This document shows, piece after piece, positions 12,210-22,237 of a stretch of 64,000 nucleotides of DNA. Below the pieces are notes generated by a model. The model made no database searches. It was given only the letters and a program-made list of their open reading frames with translations, and was not told the DNA's origin. The position numbers were made by a program, and so were the translations under genes. Positions within the stretch are counted from its first letter, which is position 1, and each line of letters opens with the position of its first letter. Origin of the DNA: Eremomyces bilateralis CBS 781.70 (Eukaryota; Ascomycota; Dothideomycetes; Eremomycetales; Eremomycetaceae). The stretch lies in the NCBI RefSeq assembly GCF_010015585.1, contig NW_022985068.1:560106-624105 (forward strand), given 5' to 3'.

Positions 12210-12940
12210 ATCGTCCCTCTGTCACTGGTCTAGACGGTCGCCGCCAGCGCTCCGGAACGCCTGGACAAACGGTGAACGTAAAGGAGGAGACTAAGTTAGG
12301 CGGTAGTCCGCTCGGCATCGGACACTCAACAGTGAGCCCGAACCAAGGAAAAGGAAGACAGTTAAGACACAAACGGAGCGGGGATGGAAGCACAAGGTGA
12401 GCTGGCAGCCTGAGAGCCGTGACAGGAATATCGGGACCAGTCACCACTCACCAGTAGCAGCAGTACCGGGACCAGTATCGGGATGTAACTGGGAAGCAGC
12501 GTTGGTATGGACCACCTAATTATCGGAGTTCTGGGGTGGAAATATCAGATTGCACTGGATGGTGCCATGTCGCTCACAGCCAATCACATCCCCTGATGGC
12601 TTTCTGGTCCTCCGATCCGGTGCGGGAGTGAAAAAGACTTCGGCAACCGTTGCCTTTGGCGCCTTTAGGAGCTGTAAGTTTTCATCCATTTTAAACCCTT
12701 CCCTTTCTCTCTCTTCTCCACTGCCATCTTCCTCTTCTTCATTATTCTCATCCCAAACATCAACTAGAAAATCTCCTTTTCTCCCTTTCTCCCTTTCCCT
12801 TTCAATTCACTCCGTCGCTCTACACAACCAGTCCTTTCTCCCCCGTCCATCGCCCAATCTCCCTTCCAGTCCCCCCGCCTCCTTCGTAAATCCTTTCTTT
12901 GTTGCCCCGCTATCGGAGTCCCCCCACTTCCACCACTACA
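12210..12940. promoter_or_regulatory. Divergent promoter EXO5 / SAM synthetase with pyrimidine-rich leader
   Basis: This is the space between two divergent genes. The part from about 12,695 to 12,900, next to the SAM synthetase start, is almost all C and T on the + strand (runs such as CCCTTTCTCCCTTTCCC). Such CT-rich tracts before the start codon are common in strongly expressed genes of filamentous ascomycetes, which suits a SAM synthetase. The transcription start is not determined. Confidence 0.65.
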
Positions 12941-14236
12941 ATGGCCATTCCCAACGGTGTTCCTGAGAAGGAGACTTTCCTCTTCACCTCCGAGTCTGTC
13001 GGTGAAGGTCATCCCGACAAGATCTGGTAAGTTTGTAGTGGAATTCCATGGTTGATCCATGGTTGATGTCGCCATCGGGGTTGCTGACCGCTCTTGTAAC
13101 AGCGACCAAGTCTCAGACGCCATTCTTGATGCCTGCCTCAAGGATGACCCCCTTTCCAAGGTCGCTTGTGAATCTGCCTCCAAGACCGGCATGATCATGG
13201 TCTTTGGTGAAATTAGCACCAAATCCCATCTGGACTACCAGAAGGTCATCCGCGACACCATCAAGGATATCGGCTACGATGACTCCTCCAAGGGCTTCGA
13301 CTACAAGACCTGCAACGTCTTGGTCGCCGTCGAGCATCAATCCGTCGATATCGCTCAGGGTCTGCACTACGAGCAGGCTCTGGAAAACCTTGGTGCTGGT
13401 GACCAGGGGATCATGTTCGGCTATGCCACCGACGAGACCCCCGAATTGCTTCCCTTGACCGTCATCCTCTCCCACAAGCTCAATGCGTACATGGTGAAGG
13501 CCCGCAAGAGCGGCGAGCTCCCATGGCTCCGTCCCGACACCAAGACTCAGGTTACTATCGAGTATGCTCATGACGGAGGCGCTGTCAAGCCCCTTCGCGT
13601 TGACACCATCGTCGTCTCCGCCCAGCATAGCGATGACATCTCCACTGAGCAGCTCCGAAAGGAGATCCGAGAGAAGGTCGTCAATAATGTCATTCCCGCC
13701 GAGCTCCTCGACGATAAGACCAAGTACTTCATCCAGCCTTCAGGTCGCTTCGTCATTGGTGGTCCCCAGGGCGACGCCGGCTTGACTGGCCGCAAGATGT
13801 AAGCTAGTTCCTCGCCTGTTCCCAGACTTCGCTAACAACATTCAGCATCGTCGACTCCTACGGTGGATGGGGTGCCCACGGTGGTGGTGCTTTCTCCGGG
13901 AAGGATTACTCCAAGGTCGATCGATCAGGTGCTTATGTCAGCCGCTGGATCGCCAAATCCCTCATCAAGGCCGGCCTTGCCCGCCGCTGCCTCGTCCAGC
14001 TCTCCTACGCCATCGGTATCGCCGAGCCCCTGTCGATCTTTGTCGACTCTTACGGCACCTCCGACCTGAGCTCTAAGCAGCTCGTCGAAATCATCAACAA
14101 GAACTTCGATCTCCGACCGGGTGTCATTGTCAAGGAGCTTGGCCTTGCCCGTCCCATCTACTACCAGACCGCGAAGAACGGCCACTTCACGAACCAATCC
14201 TTCCCGTGGGAGCAGCCTAAGGAGCTCGTGCTCTAA
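12941..14236 (+). CDS. S-adenosylmethionine synthetase
   Basis: Exons are 12941-13026, 13103-13798 and 13846-14236, giving 390 residues, close to yeast Sam1/Sam2 (382-384). The enzyme joins methionine and ATP to make S-adenosylmethionine in the cytosol. Visible signatures are [20 protein letters not shown] near the N-terminus, the [15 protein letters not shown] hexapeptide region, and [16 protein letters not shown] in the third exon, which is the phosphate-binding loop. The second intron falls just before [18 protein letters not shown]. Codon use is biased to C-ending codons, as in highly expressed fungal genes. The product feeds methylation and, after decarboxylation, polyamine synthesis. 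Confidence 0.97.
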
Positions 14237-14711
14237 GCCGCGACCGTCACTTCCGCATGCCCTGCGATTCTCGAAAGCGGTTCAACATTAATGGGGTAAT
14301 TTCGATTATTTCCTATCCGGCGTTTAAAGTGCGAGCGTTAATAGATCCAACCCAAAAGTCTTGCGGTAATAAGGCTTTTTCCCTTCACCATTGCATGTCA
14401 GGGCCGGCCATTCAACATTGAAGATACCCAAATATCATCTGCGGGTCACAGGCGTTATAGAGAAGTTCAACATTTCTCTGCATCTTGTTTCGTGAGCGAC
14501 TATCGGATCAGATAGACGCCGGGACAATGGGGGTCGGCTACAATATGTGCGCGAGGATGGCATGCTTGAATTCAGGCAGCCATCATCCAAGGATTTCTTC
14601 TACGATAAAACATCACACCACCATCTTCGCATGGAAAGTCCGAAAGGGGCTTCATGCCCAATCTACAATTCAGCGGTTACCTTCTGTCGAGCGACTCTCC
14701 CATGGTATACA
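14237..14711. other. Convergent intergenic region
   Basis: This stretch holds the 3' ends of SAM synthetase (+) and the GFA gene (-). I see nothing else in it. Confidence 0.5.
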
Positions 14712-15393
14712 TCATGCCATTCTCTTCTTCATCTCGTCAACCGTCCCAGTGAACGGCTCTTTCCCGCCTCCCCAGTGATTCCAGTACTTCGGCCCAGCGA
14801 TCCAGTCCGTCACCCCGTCGATCCCATTCTCCATGAATATCCCCCCGGCGCGGCGGCGTATTTCCTTACTCACCCCGCCCTTTCTCTCACACCACGTCCC
14901 ATGCTTCGTCGTCACCTCCGTCCCCGGCACTTTCCCCCCACAAAACACCTCCTCATCCAGCGTCCCCAACCACATCTCCGTGTCGGCGCTGTCGTCGTAC
15001 AAAAAGCAGATCCTGTCCCTCGTCAGCAGCTGAGGCCGTGGCTCGGCCGGAGCGTTGAACGCATCGCATCACGTACGAGCTGCCGCAATGGATGCAGAAT
15101 CCGCGCTGGGCAACGGTGGAGGACCGGTAGAGCTTGAAGGCGGGGTTTCTTTGCAAGGGCGGACTGACGTTTTTGGTCGGTATCGTGGCGGCCACGGGGA
15201 TGAGTGCGCCGCTATGCTTCCTGCACATGGTGCAGAGGCAGATGGCGTTCTACTTGCATTTAGTCGCTGCGTTCCGCATCCGATGTCGGCGTACTTTGGG
15301 GGGAGGCCATTCTCCCGCTTCGGAGGTGATGGTGTATCGGATTGCCTCGCAGAGGCAGCCGCCGGTGATGGTTTGTGGCTGGGGATGGGACAT
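14712..15393 (-). CDS. GFA-family (glutathione-dependent formaldehyde-activating-like) protein, frame uncertain
   Basis: Exon 1 runs from 15393 to 15295 and exon 2 starts at 15249 after a 45-nt intron (GTACGC...TAG). The N-terminal part shows GGCLCEAIRY, then LCTMCRKHSGA and GFCIHCGSS, which are the zinc-binding cysteines of the CENP-V/GFA fold. The end of the protein (DTEMWLGTLDEEVF and onward) lies in another frame. The two can be joined by a 43-nt intron from 15072 to 15030 (GTGATG...CTCAG) with no clear branch site, or the gene has a one-base frameshift near 15069. The spacing between the Cys pair and GTLDE favours the intron. Most family members have unknown substrates; formaldehyde activation should not be assumed. 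Confidence 0.65.
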
Positions 15394-16208
15394 TGTGATT
15401 TGATTGATCTCTAGAATCTGAATTTGGTTTTGGCGTTCTAATTTTGGATACTGTGGTTGGTCGGGTTTAGGTTGAGTTTATATTATAACCCTTATGTGAC
15501 ATTGAAAGGGCGTGCCAAGGCCGGCGAGGTGTGATGTCACTGGATTCAATTGAGTTGAGTTGTGCAGAGATAGGTAAGTATCCAATGACAGAGTAGGAAA
15601 AGATCTACGATGCTGTGCACTGCGACGATCAATCCTTGTTAGTAGTTCGCCACGAACTTCCACCTTCCCATACTCTTTGATATCAGTCATGTTCAGTCGC
15701 TGACCTTGCGGTGTTGCGCGTGTTCCAGTACCAGGCGTTCCGGGCCTGCTTAGTACTTCTAATATCATTCATCAACCTCCCAATTTGCTTTTAGGGATAC
15801 TCACATATCCAATCATTGAAGCACTCCTTCCCTCATTTGCTTCAACGGCATGTCCACGTACAAAGTCCTTGCAGCAGTACTCGTCTGCTATGTCACAATC
15901 TCATTACGTCCAACCACCTTGTGCTTCCGGATCATCTTCGAATACCCCTTGATCAGCCCCTCTTGCAGATGGATGTCCGACCAGATGAAACGGCTAGGCA
16001 GAACTCAGCTCGGTGAGAGCCAGATTCTTGCAAGACATATAACAGGTCACTGTTGAGCGATTGAGAAGAGGGAGTCAGAGCCCAAGCAACGACTTAAATT
16101 TGGTTAACTGCACTGAGGAGCATTTTTGCATATCGTCCATTTTCATGCCCTTAAGGATCCCCTGGCTTAAGAGGGTCATGACCCCGAGGTCAAAGAGTTG
16201 TCGGCAGC
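15394..16208. other. Gene-free stretch upstream of the GFA gene
   Basis: About 800 bp between the GFA gene and the DUF1993 gene, both on the minus strand. A 68-codon ORF at 15850-16056 (+) starts MSTYKVLAAVLVCYVTIS but has no further features and is probably chance. Confidence 0.4.
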
Positions 16209-16733
16209 TCAGGCAGCTGGGGACGGCGCTTTGGATCCCAGGAGAAAATCGATCTTCCTTAGTGGTACGCCAGCGTCCCTCAAGATCAAGTACGCCGTCG
16301 TAACATGGAAGTAAAAATTCGGGAGCGCATATGTCAATATGAAGGCCACTCCCGGGAGCTTGTACTCCGTGAACGGGACTTCGACGATCTTCTCCTCCAC
16401 ACCCTCGAAGGCGCTCGCCTTCACCTCCTCGAGGTACTTCACGGTGTTGACGATCCGTTCGTGCAAGTCCGCGAAGGTTTTCTCCTCGTCGGGGAAGCTA
16501 ACGGGCGCCACGTCATTGCCCACGCGGTGGGCGGTGCCTTTAGCGGTGTCGGAGGCTCGTTGGATCTGGTAGATCAGATTTCTCATGTCCTTAGCGAAAT
16601 GGGCGTCCAGGAGCGTTTGCGGGGAGATGGACTGTTCCTCAGCGTAGGCTTCGCCCTTCTTGAGGACATGGTCGAGGACTTCAAGGCCGCGAATGAAGGC
16701 GGGGATACTAATATCGTATAGGGAGACCGGCAT
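16209..16733 (-). CDS. DUF1993 family protein
   Basis: A single exon encodes 174 residues. The sequence begins MPVSLYDISIPAFIRGLEVL and has DAHFAKDMRNLIYQIQRASD and ALPNFYFHVTTAYLILRDAG, which are hallmark stretches of DUF1993 proteins, with the closing GxxLRKIDFLLG. The family is predicted to form a DinB-like four-helix bundle. Its role is unknown; there are both bacterial and fungal members. The length matches the family, so the gene looks whole. The ATG at 16733 is the first of the frame and gives the conserved N-terminus. Confidence 0.9.
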   Translation of the reverse strand: MPVSLYDISIPAFIRGLEVLDHVLKKGEAYAEEQSISPQTLLDAHFAKDMRNLIYQIQRASDTAKGTAHRVGNDVAPVSFPDEEKTFADLHERIVNTVKYLEEVKASAFEGVEEKIVEVPFTEYKLPGVAFILTYALPNFYFHVTTAYLILRDAGVPLRKIDFLLGSKAPSPAA

Positions 16734-17415
16734 ATTGAGGGACTGGTTTGATGAGGGAGCTCAAAGACACGTCCGCTAATGAAATGGAATTTGGTTGGGA
16801 CAATTAAAGGACTTGGAGAATGGTTTGAAAGATGCAAGGACAGCTTCGAGTAGTCCAAGTGAAATTGCCCACAATGCGTCTCTTTATAGTTCGTGACGGA
16901 CCAATACTGCACGGCACACACCCGCCCCAGGAATATTTGGCTCTTACAAATCCCATATTGATTCCGAGTTTCAGGCTTCAATTGCTCAAGCTCGGTCACG
17001 GACGAATCCGACGAATCCGACGGACCATTGAGACCATCCGATTCCGCCGGGGAGATATAGCGCCCGCAAGACGAGAACCCGAATCCCATAAACCTCATTG
17101 GGCGAAATACTTGCCGGAAAGTGACCGACTGAGAACGGAGAACAGTGCAAGACTATACACTTGTCCTCAAGAACTCGTGAAAAAGGACGAGTTGCGCTAG
17201 ACCTGGTAGTAGATGGGGGACGTAACCAGGATTGGAGAAGTTGAATTGGGCTCATTGACAAATCCAGGTACCCGCACAATGGATTCAAATACACCAGAAC
17301 AAGATTCATAATCATTATCCCAATTCCCATGAGGTACAGTACAGGCGTACAGCACTCTAATAATAGGTCAGCTAGCGACTTCGATGTTTGATGGCTGCCT
17401 TAGTGGAGCTACTAC
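16734..17415. other. Intergenic region left of the MITE
   Basis: This is upstream of the DUF1993 gene and flanks the palindromic element. I see no gene in it; the minus-strand open frames crossing it have no recognisable features. Confidence 0.45.
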
Positions 17416-17417
17416 TA

Positions 17418-17841
17418 ACGTATTCCACAAGCGAGTGGCCCATACAAGCGAGTGGCCCAGCTCATTTTACTAGTAAATTCGACAAAATTCGATATCAATA
17501 TCTCAACAACCACTGGATAATATAGTCTGAAAACTTAGAGTTAGGTTTTCCTAGCCATTTCTAGCTTACTATTGAAATATTAAAGCCCTAGCTTTTACAG
17601 GTATAGAGATACCTACTTCTTGGCAAGATTTAGAGACCAAATCTCTATATCTTTATAACTATAAAAGATAAAGCTCTAAGATTCTAATAATAAGCTAGAA
17701 ATCGATAGGAAAACCTAATTCTAAGTTTTCAGACTATATTACCCAGTGGTTGTTGAGATATTGATATCGAATTTTGTCGAATTTACTAGTAAAATGAGCT
17801 GGGCCACTCGCTTGTATGGGCCACTCGCTTGTGGAATACGT
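17418..17841. mobile_element. Palindromic MITE, Tc1/mariner (Fot1/pogo)-like, TA target site
   Basis: The 424-bp element begins ACGTATTCCACAAGCGAGTG and ends with its exact reverse complement. It is flanked by TA at 17416-17417 and 17842-17843, the target duplication of Tc1/mariner elements. The outer 99 bp of the two arms are identical; further in they differ by a growing number of mostly transition changes, and the whole element folds back on itself around position 17630. Each arm carries a 16-bp unit (ACAAGCGAGTGGCCCA) twice with a one-base spacer, at 17427-17442 and 17444-17459 on the left. There is no transposase frame, so it is non-autonomous. The terminal ACGTA resembles fungal Fot1/pogo ends, so family assignment is an inference. 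Confidence 0.88.
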
Positions 17842-17843
17842 TA

Positions 17844-18419
17844 GTTACCTTAGTCATTAACTAATTGTAGATAAACCGCATGGCGTCTCAAGTCTCAAGT
17901 CGGTCAATTTATAAGTAGCAATCTTCGAAGCTTTCAAATTCTCTAGCAATTGGGGGCAGAAACCCAGTGAATTTATTCCATCTGACTCACGATTACAAAT
18001 CCGAGTCGGGCAAGACTTCGGCCTTCAGCAACAGGCTCTACCCAACCGCATGGTGGAGATATTGGTGGATTGCTAAACAACCCGTACGGTAACCAGCGGT
18101 TGCCTTGTGAGGTTTTGCTGGCATGCTTTTGCCCATATCATACAGACACCTTTCGTATCGCGGACCCAGCTAGTCCGCATTGAGCATGACCATATAGCTG
18201 CTCTTCGTATCCTCTGCATGGGATATCTCCCAGAATGCTTCCACAGCGGTGCTTTGGTGGCGTGGGGAGTAATATGATATTCTCCCTGCACGATCCCTGT
18301 GCTTGTGAGGATACTACTGTGGCGGGTTGTGTAGACACGAGACCAGAACCCCTCGTTGGTTGTGTCGATATCGAGGCATTGAGACCCGCTATTATCTTGA
18401 ATGAGGCCAACCAGATATC
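17844..18419. other. Intergenic region between the MITE and HOS2
   Basis: This should contain the 3' UTR of the deacetylase gene. I see no gene in it. Confidence 0.45.
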
Positions 18420-20273
18420 TCAAGTTCCCCGGAGCTCGTTCTTGCTGCCGATATTCTTCTCCTTCTGCTTGCGTTCCGCCTCCAGCCGCTCTCTCTCCTC
18501 TTGCTCTTCCCGGAATTGTTTGTCAACTTCAGCTCGCAATTGCAGGTAATTGTCCGGCAGGCGGTCCATCTTGATAGTCGCGGTGTTTTGGATGAATCGT
18601 AACTGGGTATGGATGTTCTGTTTCATCATCTGCAAGTACTCCTTCGAGTGCAGATTTGGGTGACGTTTCGAGGGGTGGTTGGCGAGGTCGGGATACATTA
18701 GTCCGTCGCCGTTCTCTTCTCCAGTAAATGCCTGTCGATAAGGAACATGCCCAGGAATATGATTTTTAAGCGAAGCACCAACGCAGACAGATGTCTCGTG
18801 GCACCACGCGCGAGCCACGTTTCGCGGCGTGTAACCACCACCGCCAACCAGCATGAGCCGTCGGTTGTGGCATTTGGACTTGACAAATTCGATGCAGTAA
18901 CCGTGGGCTCTGATGTTGAGATTGAACTTGCCAAGTCGATCGCCACCCAAGCTATCAGCACCGCATTGCAGAACAATGGCACCGGGATTGAACGTCTCAA
19001 TGGCAGCACCGGTGATCTCGGAGAATAGATCCCGATACTGCTCATCGTCGATGCCATCGTGCAAGGGTACGTTCAGGGCCATCTTCCAGCCTGGATTTTC
19101 AATGCTTTCTGGTCCGGTTTCATCCATAGCTCCCGTACCAGGGAAGAAGTCGCCGAATTTGTGGTAGCTGAGAGTCATGACTCGATCGGTAGACCAAAAG
19201 GCTTGTTCAACACCATCTCCGTGGTGAACGTCGATGTCGACGTAGAGAACACGACTCTCCACAGTTAGCATCGCTTGAATAGCCAAGACGATGTCGTTGA
19301 TGTAGCAAAATCCGGAAGCTTCGTTTTTCTTGGCATGATGAAGTCCGCCGGACCAATTAATCGCGATGTCCGATTGTTTACTGATCAACTTTGCCGCCGC
19401 ATCGAAGGAGGCTCCGGCATATAGTCGACAATAATCCCACATTCCGTCGAATACTGGGCAGTCGTCTCCGAAGTTGAACCTTCCAAGATCGCCCATTTGC
19501 TCCATATTTTCGGGGGTAATGCTGTTAAGCAGTCAGCAGGTTAACCACTACTACCAATGATAGACGCTCACCTTGACAAGAAATTCAAATACGATTTCCC
19601 ATGGAATATTTCGAGCTCCTGCCTACTCGCTGGACGCGACACATACGTGTCCATGGCATATTGCAGCCCGTAGCCGAGCACGAGTTGCTTGGTGAGGGTT
19701 AATCGCCATGGCTTCATGGGATGCGATCGACCGAAATGATGGCCTTCAACTTTGGGGTTATAATGGAAAGACACATTATAACCCGTCGGTCGCTCGATGC
19801 CATTCTCATCCGCCTCTTTTTCGACAATGGCAAGTTTCTGTTCGTCGGTGAACCCTCTCCATGTCTCCAGGTCAATCAGCTGGGGGGGTTCAGGGCTCAA
19901 AAACGTTCTTGGAATGTCTGAGCCGTCCCATTCTTGAACGATTCCATTCCCCTTATGCTGAAGGAAATTACCCACTGGCATGCTACTGGTTCCAGAGCCA
20001 GCGAAGCCAGACTGACTTCGAAAGGGCAAATTGGACTATAATTCGGTGAGACAAGGGCCATAATAACGCTGTCAAGTTTCGTACCTGAAATTTCCGTGGC
20101 GTTGTTCCCTGGCCAGCCTCTTCTTCCTGGACTTGATTGAACTCTTGGGAAGCGGATAGAGATCTGGTGATTCTTCTCGAGGTGGATGGAGTTGACAAGT
20201 TCGCACGACTACCACAGGGTCGACCTCGAGACCTTGAAGGTCCCCTTGAACCGGAACTACGACGTGCAGGCAT
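18420..20273 (-). CDS. hosA: Class I histone deacetylase, Hos2/HosA type
   Basis: Exons run 20273-20085, 20035-19572 and 19521-18420, giving 584 residues. The catalytic domain is complete: HPMKPWRLTLTKQLVL, NWSGGLHHAKKNEASGFCYI, the metal-site DIDVHHGDGV, and GGGGYTPRNVARAWCHE. The opening GYNVSFHYNPKVEGHHFGRS is Hos2-like and not Rpd3-like. Hos2 is the deacetylase of the Set3 complex and acts on H3/H4 in transcribed genes. The C-terminus is a charged coiled coil (EEQEERERLEAERKQKEK). The N-terminal 80 residues are basic and uncertain: an ATG at 20336 is also in frame, and a shorter start at MPVGNFLQHK (19981) would give about 503 residues, nearer to known HosA. The gene is divergent from an ING gene. 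Confidence 0.92.
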
Positions 20274-20911
20274 CAAGGCAACAAGAATTGCGTTCTTCAA
20301 TTGCGGCGCAGGGTGGCTTGACCGTAAGTGTGGCATAAAATGGGTTGAATTGTGGCGTAATGAGGATTGAAGTGTGGCGTTAGGCCATTTGAAACTTGCA
20401 GTGTGGCGTAAATCACGTGGTATCTCAGTTCAATGTCATGTGGTTATGGAGGACAAGTCAAGAAATCAGTCACCTATACCATGAGAGGATTCCTATGAAG
20501 TAGGGAGGGAAAAGAGCCAATTCAAATTACATCCACATTATCAGTTAAGTCATAATTCTTGTCAGCACTTCAACTCATTTCACTTCACCTCCAAAGGAAG
20601 TTCACTGAAAGTCACGTGACGTTATATGCAACAACAAGCCCAATCCTTGTCACCCGTCATCCATCACCATAAGTTCGTGTTTGGACCTCAGAACCATCTC
20701 CACATCTCTCACTTCCCTCAACGTTTACAACGTTGAGAGTATCTCACGGGCCGCTAACAAGCGCATCAGTCATTCAAACGAAAAGATACTACTTTCCATA
20801 ATCTACAGCACTTCTTTCTTTTCATTCGTCTACCCATACGTATCTCTTTACTTCGCATCCTCCGCGCGGCGTGCAGACAACGTTTGGGATCGCCCAACCC
20901 CGCCACCTACC
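20274..20911. promoter_or_regulatory. Divergent promoter region HOS2 / ING gene
   Basis: A 638-bp space separates a deacetylase and an ING protein gene. It contains four copies of TGTGGCGTAA-like repeats near the HOS2 side and two CACGTG boxes, at 20414-20419 and at 20613-20618. The second lies in the 10-bp palindrome GTCACGTGAC followed by GT, so it overlaps a TGACGT site. The layout suggests shared control, which is an inference. Confidence 0.55.
20329..20411 (+). repeat. Phased TGTGGCGTAA repeats
   Basis: TGTGGCRTWA occurs at 20329-20338 (TGTGGCATAA), 20351-20360 (TGTGGCGTAA), 20373-20382 (TGTGGCGTTA) and 20402-20411 (TGTGGCGTAA). The spacing is 22, 22 and 29 bp. The third-to-fourth gap ends close to a CACGTG box. 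Regular spacing near two helical turns suits a multi-site regulator binding array, but no binding protein can be named from the sequence. Confidence 0.7.
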
Positions 20912-22237
20912 ATGGCCACCGCGGACGACCCAGCGACTGTCCTGGAGCAGTTTGTACATGATGGTAAGCCGAGATGGTGGCTACATAGACTGGAAGCCAT
21001 GTTCTGACCTTGACTTTCAGTTGCAAACTTGCCGGCCGAGGTTGCTCACTTATTTGAAGAGATGGAAGCAAAAGAAGAGATGATACGAGAATGTCTATCC
21101 ATAATCCATAATCGAGATACGAGTATTCAGAAGTTCATCAAGGCAAATGGGATTATGGCCAAAAATCCCAAAGAAGATGCCTACGTCAAGATTGTCTACC
21201 AACAGTATGACAAGGCAAAGGCCCTACAGGCGGAGAAGGTGGCATTTTCCGAGAAGGCGGCAGCGCTCTTGGACCGCCACATCAAACGTTTCGACGTCAA
21301 GGTTCGGGACCTCCAAAATGATGGCTCGATACCGCACGATCCACAGCTTCCTTCCCTCCTCCGTCCCTCCCCTGGCAACCTTGTCGCCCCCTCTACCTCC
21401 ACAACCAACACCGGCGCAAACACTCCACTACATCCTCTCTCGGTAAACGTCCCTGCCGGAAACATTGCCAATGCGGCTGTCGCTCGAATGGTTGCACAAG
21501 TCCATCTCGCTGGCGGTCCTGGAGGGACGGGAGCGGCAGCATCCGTACGACATGCTAGCCCTGCTGGTGCCGCCGGACCCCTTCACGGGTCACATCCCCT
21601 TGCGCATTCTATGAGCGCAGGTGCCGCACAGCGTACCCGAGAAATGAGTGTGGGCAGTGACACGAAGCGACGGCGTCTCAACTCAGCAGTCCCCACAGCT
21701 GGCTCCAGTTTACGTCAGAGCAGCTTGGGTCCCGGAACTCCAAAGGGCAGTGCACCAGCAAGTCGAGCTGGCAGCGTTCCTGCCTCTGGTTTGAAGAAGG
21801 GCACTCCCGCACAAACCAAGAAGCCTGGGACCAGTTCGCAGTTGGCCACCATGCGCAAGCGGCTAGTGAAAGGTCAACAGAAGAAGGCGCAGATGCGGCG
21901 CTTGGGACTCAAAGGCGCCTCGCCAAGCACTACAGGTGTCTCGGAAGACGAAAGCGGAACGGAGGCATCCGAAGGCTCGGACGACACAGCACTTCATGTG
22001 GGCCAGCATGACGGAGCAGCGGATGAGATGGACGAAGGGGAGGAAGAGGACGGCGACGACACCAAGTACTGCTTTTGCCAGAGCGTCAGCTACGGAGACA
22101 TGGTGGCTTGCGACAATGCGAACTGCAAATATCAATGGTTCCACTGGGGATGTATCGGGATTGATAAGGAACCTGTGGGAGACTGGTTATGCCCCGAATG
22201 CTCCAAGCTTCCACCGAGCCGAATCAAGAAGGCATGA
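20912..22237 (+). CDS. ING-family PHD-finger chromatin protein (Yng2/Pho23-like)
   Basis: Exons are 20912-20963 and 21021-22237, giving 422 residues. The N-terminal ING domain reads LEQFVHDVANLPAEVAHLFE followed by helical MRECL-type heptads. The middle is a long Ala/Ser/Pro/Gly-rich linker with a basic patch (MRKRLVKGQQKKAQMRR) and an acidic run. The C-terminal PHD finger is complete: YCFCQSVSYGDMVACDN, then CKYQWFHWGCIGI and WLCPEC give C4HC3 ligands. ING proteins read H3K4me3 for acetyltransferase (NuA4, Yng2) or deacetylase (Rpd3L, Pho23) complexes. The sequence alone does not settle which; Yng2 is my slight preference. Its divergent neighbour is a class I deacetylase. Confidence 0.9.

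Noticed and set aside
13113-13628. 171-codon frame antisense to SAM synthetase
   Set aside because: Shadow of a highly biased coding sequence.
15850-16056. Small frame with an N-terminal hydrophobic stretch (possible secreted peptide)
   Set aside because: The hydrophobic part is short, the rest is basic and featureless, and no promoter or intron evidence supports it.
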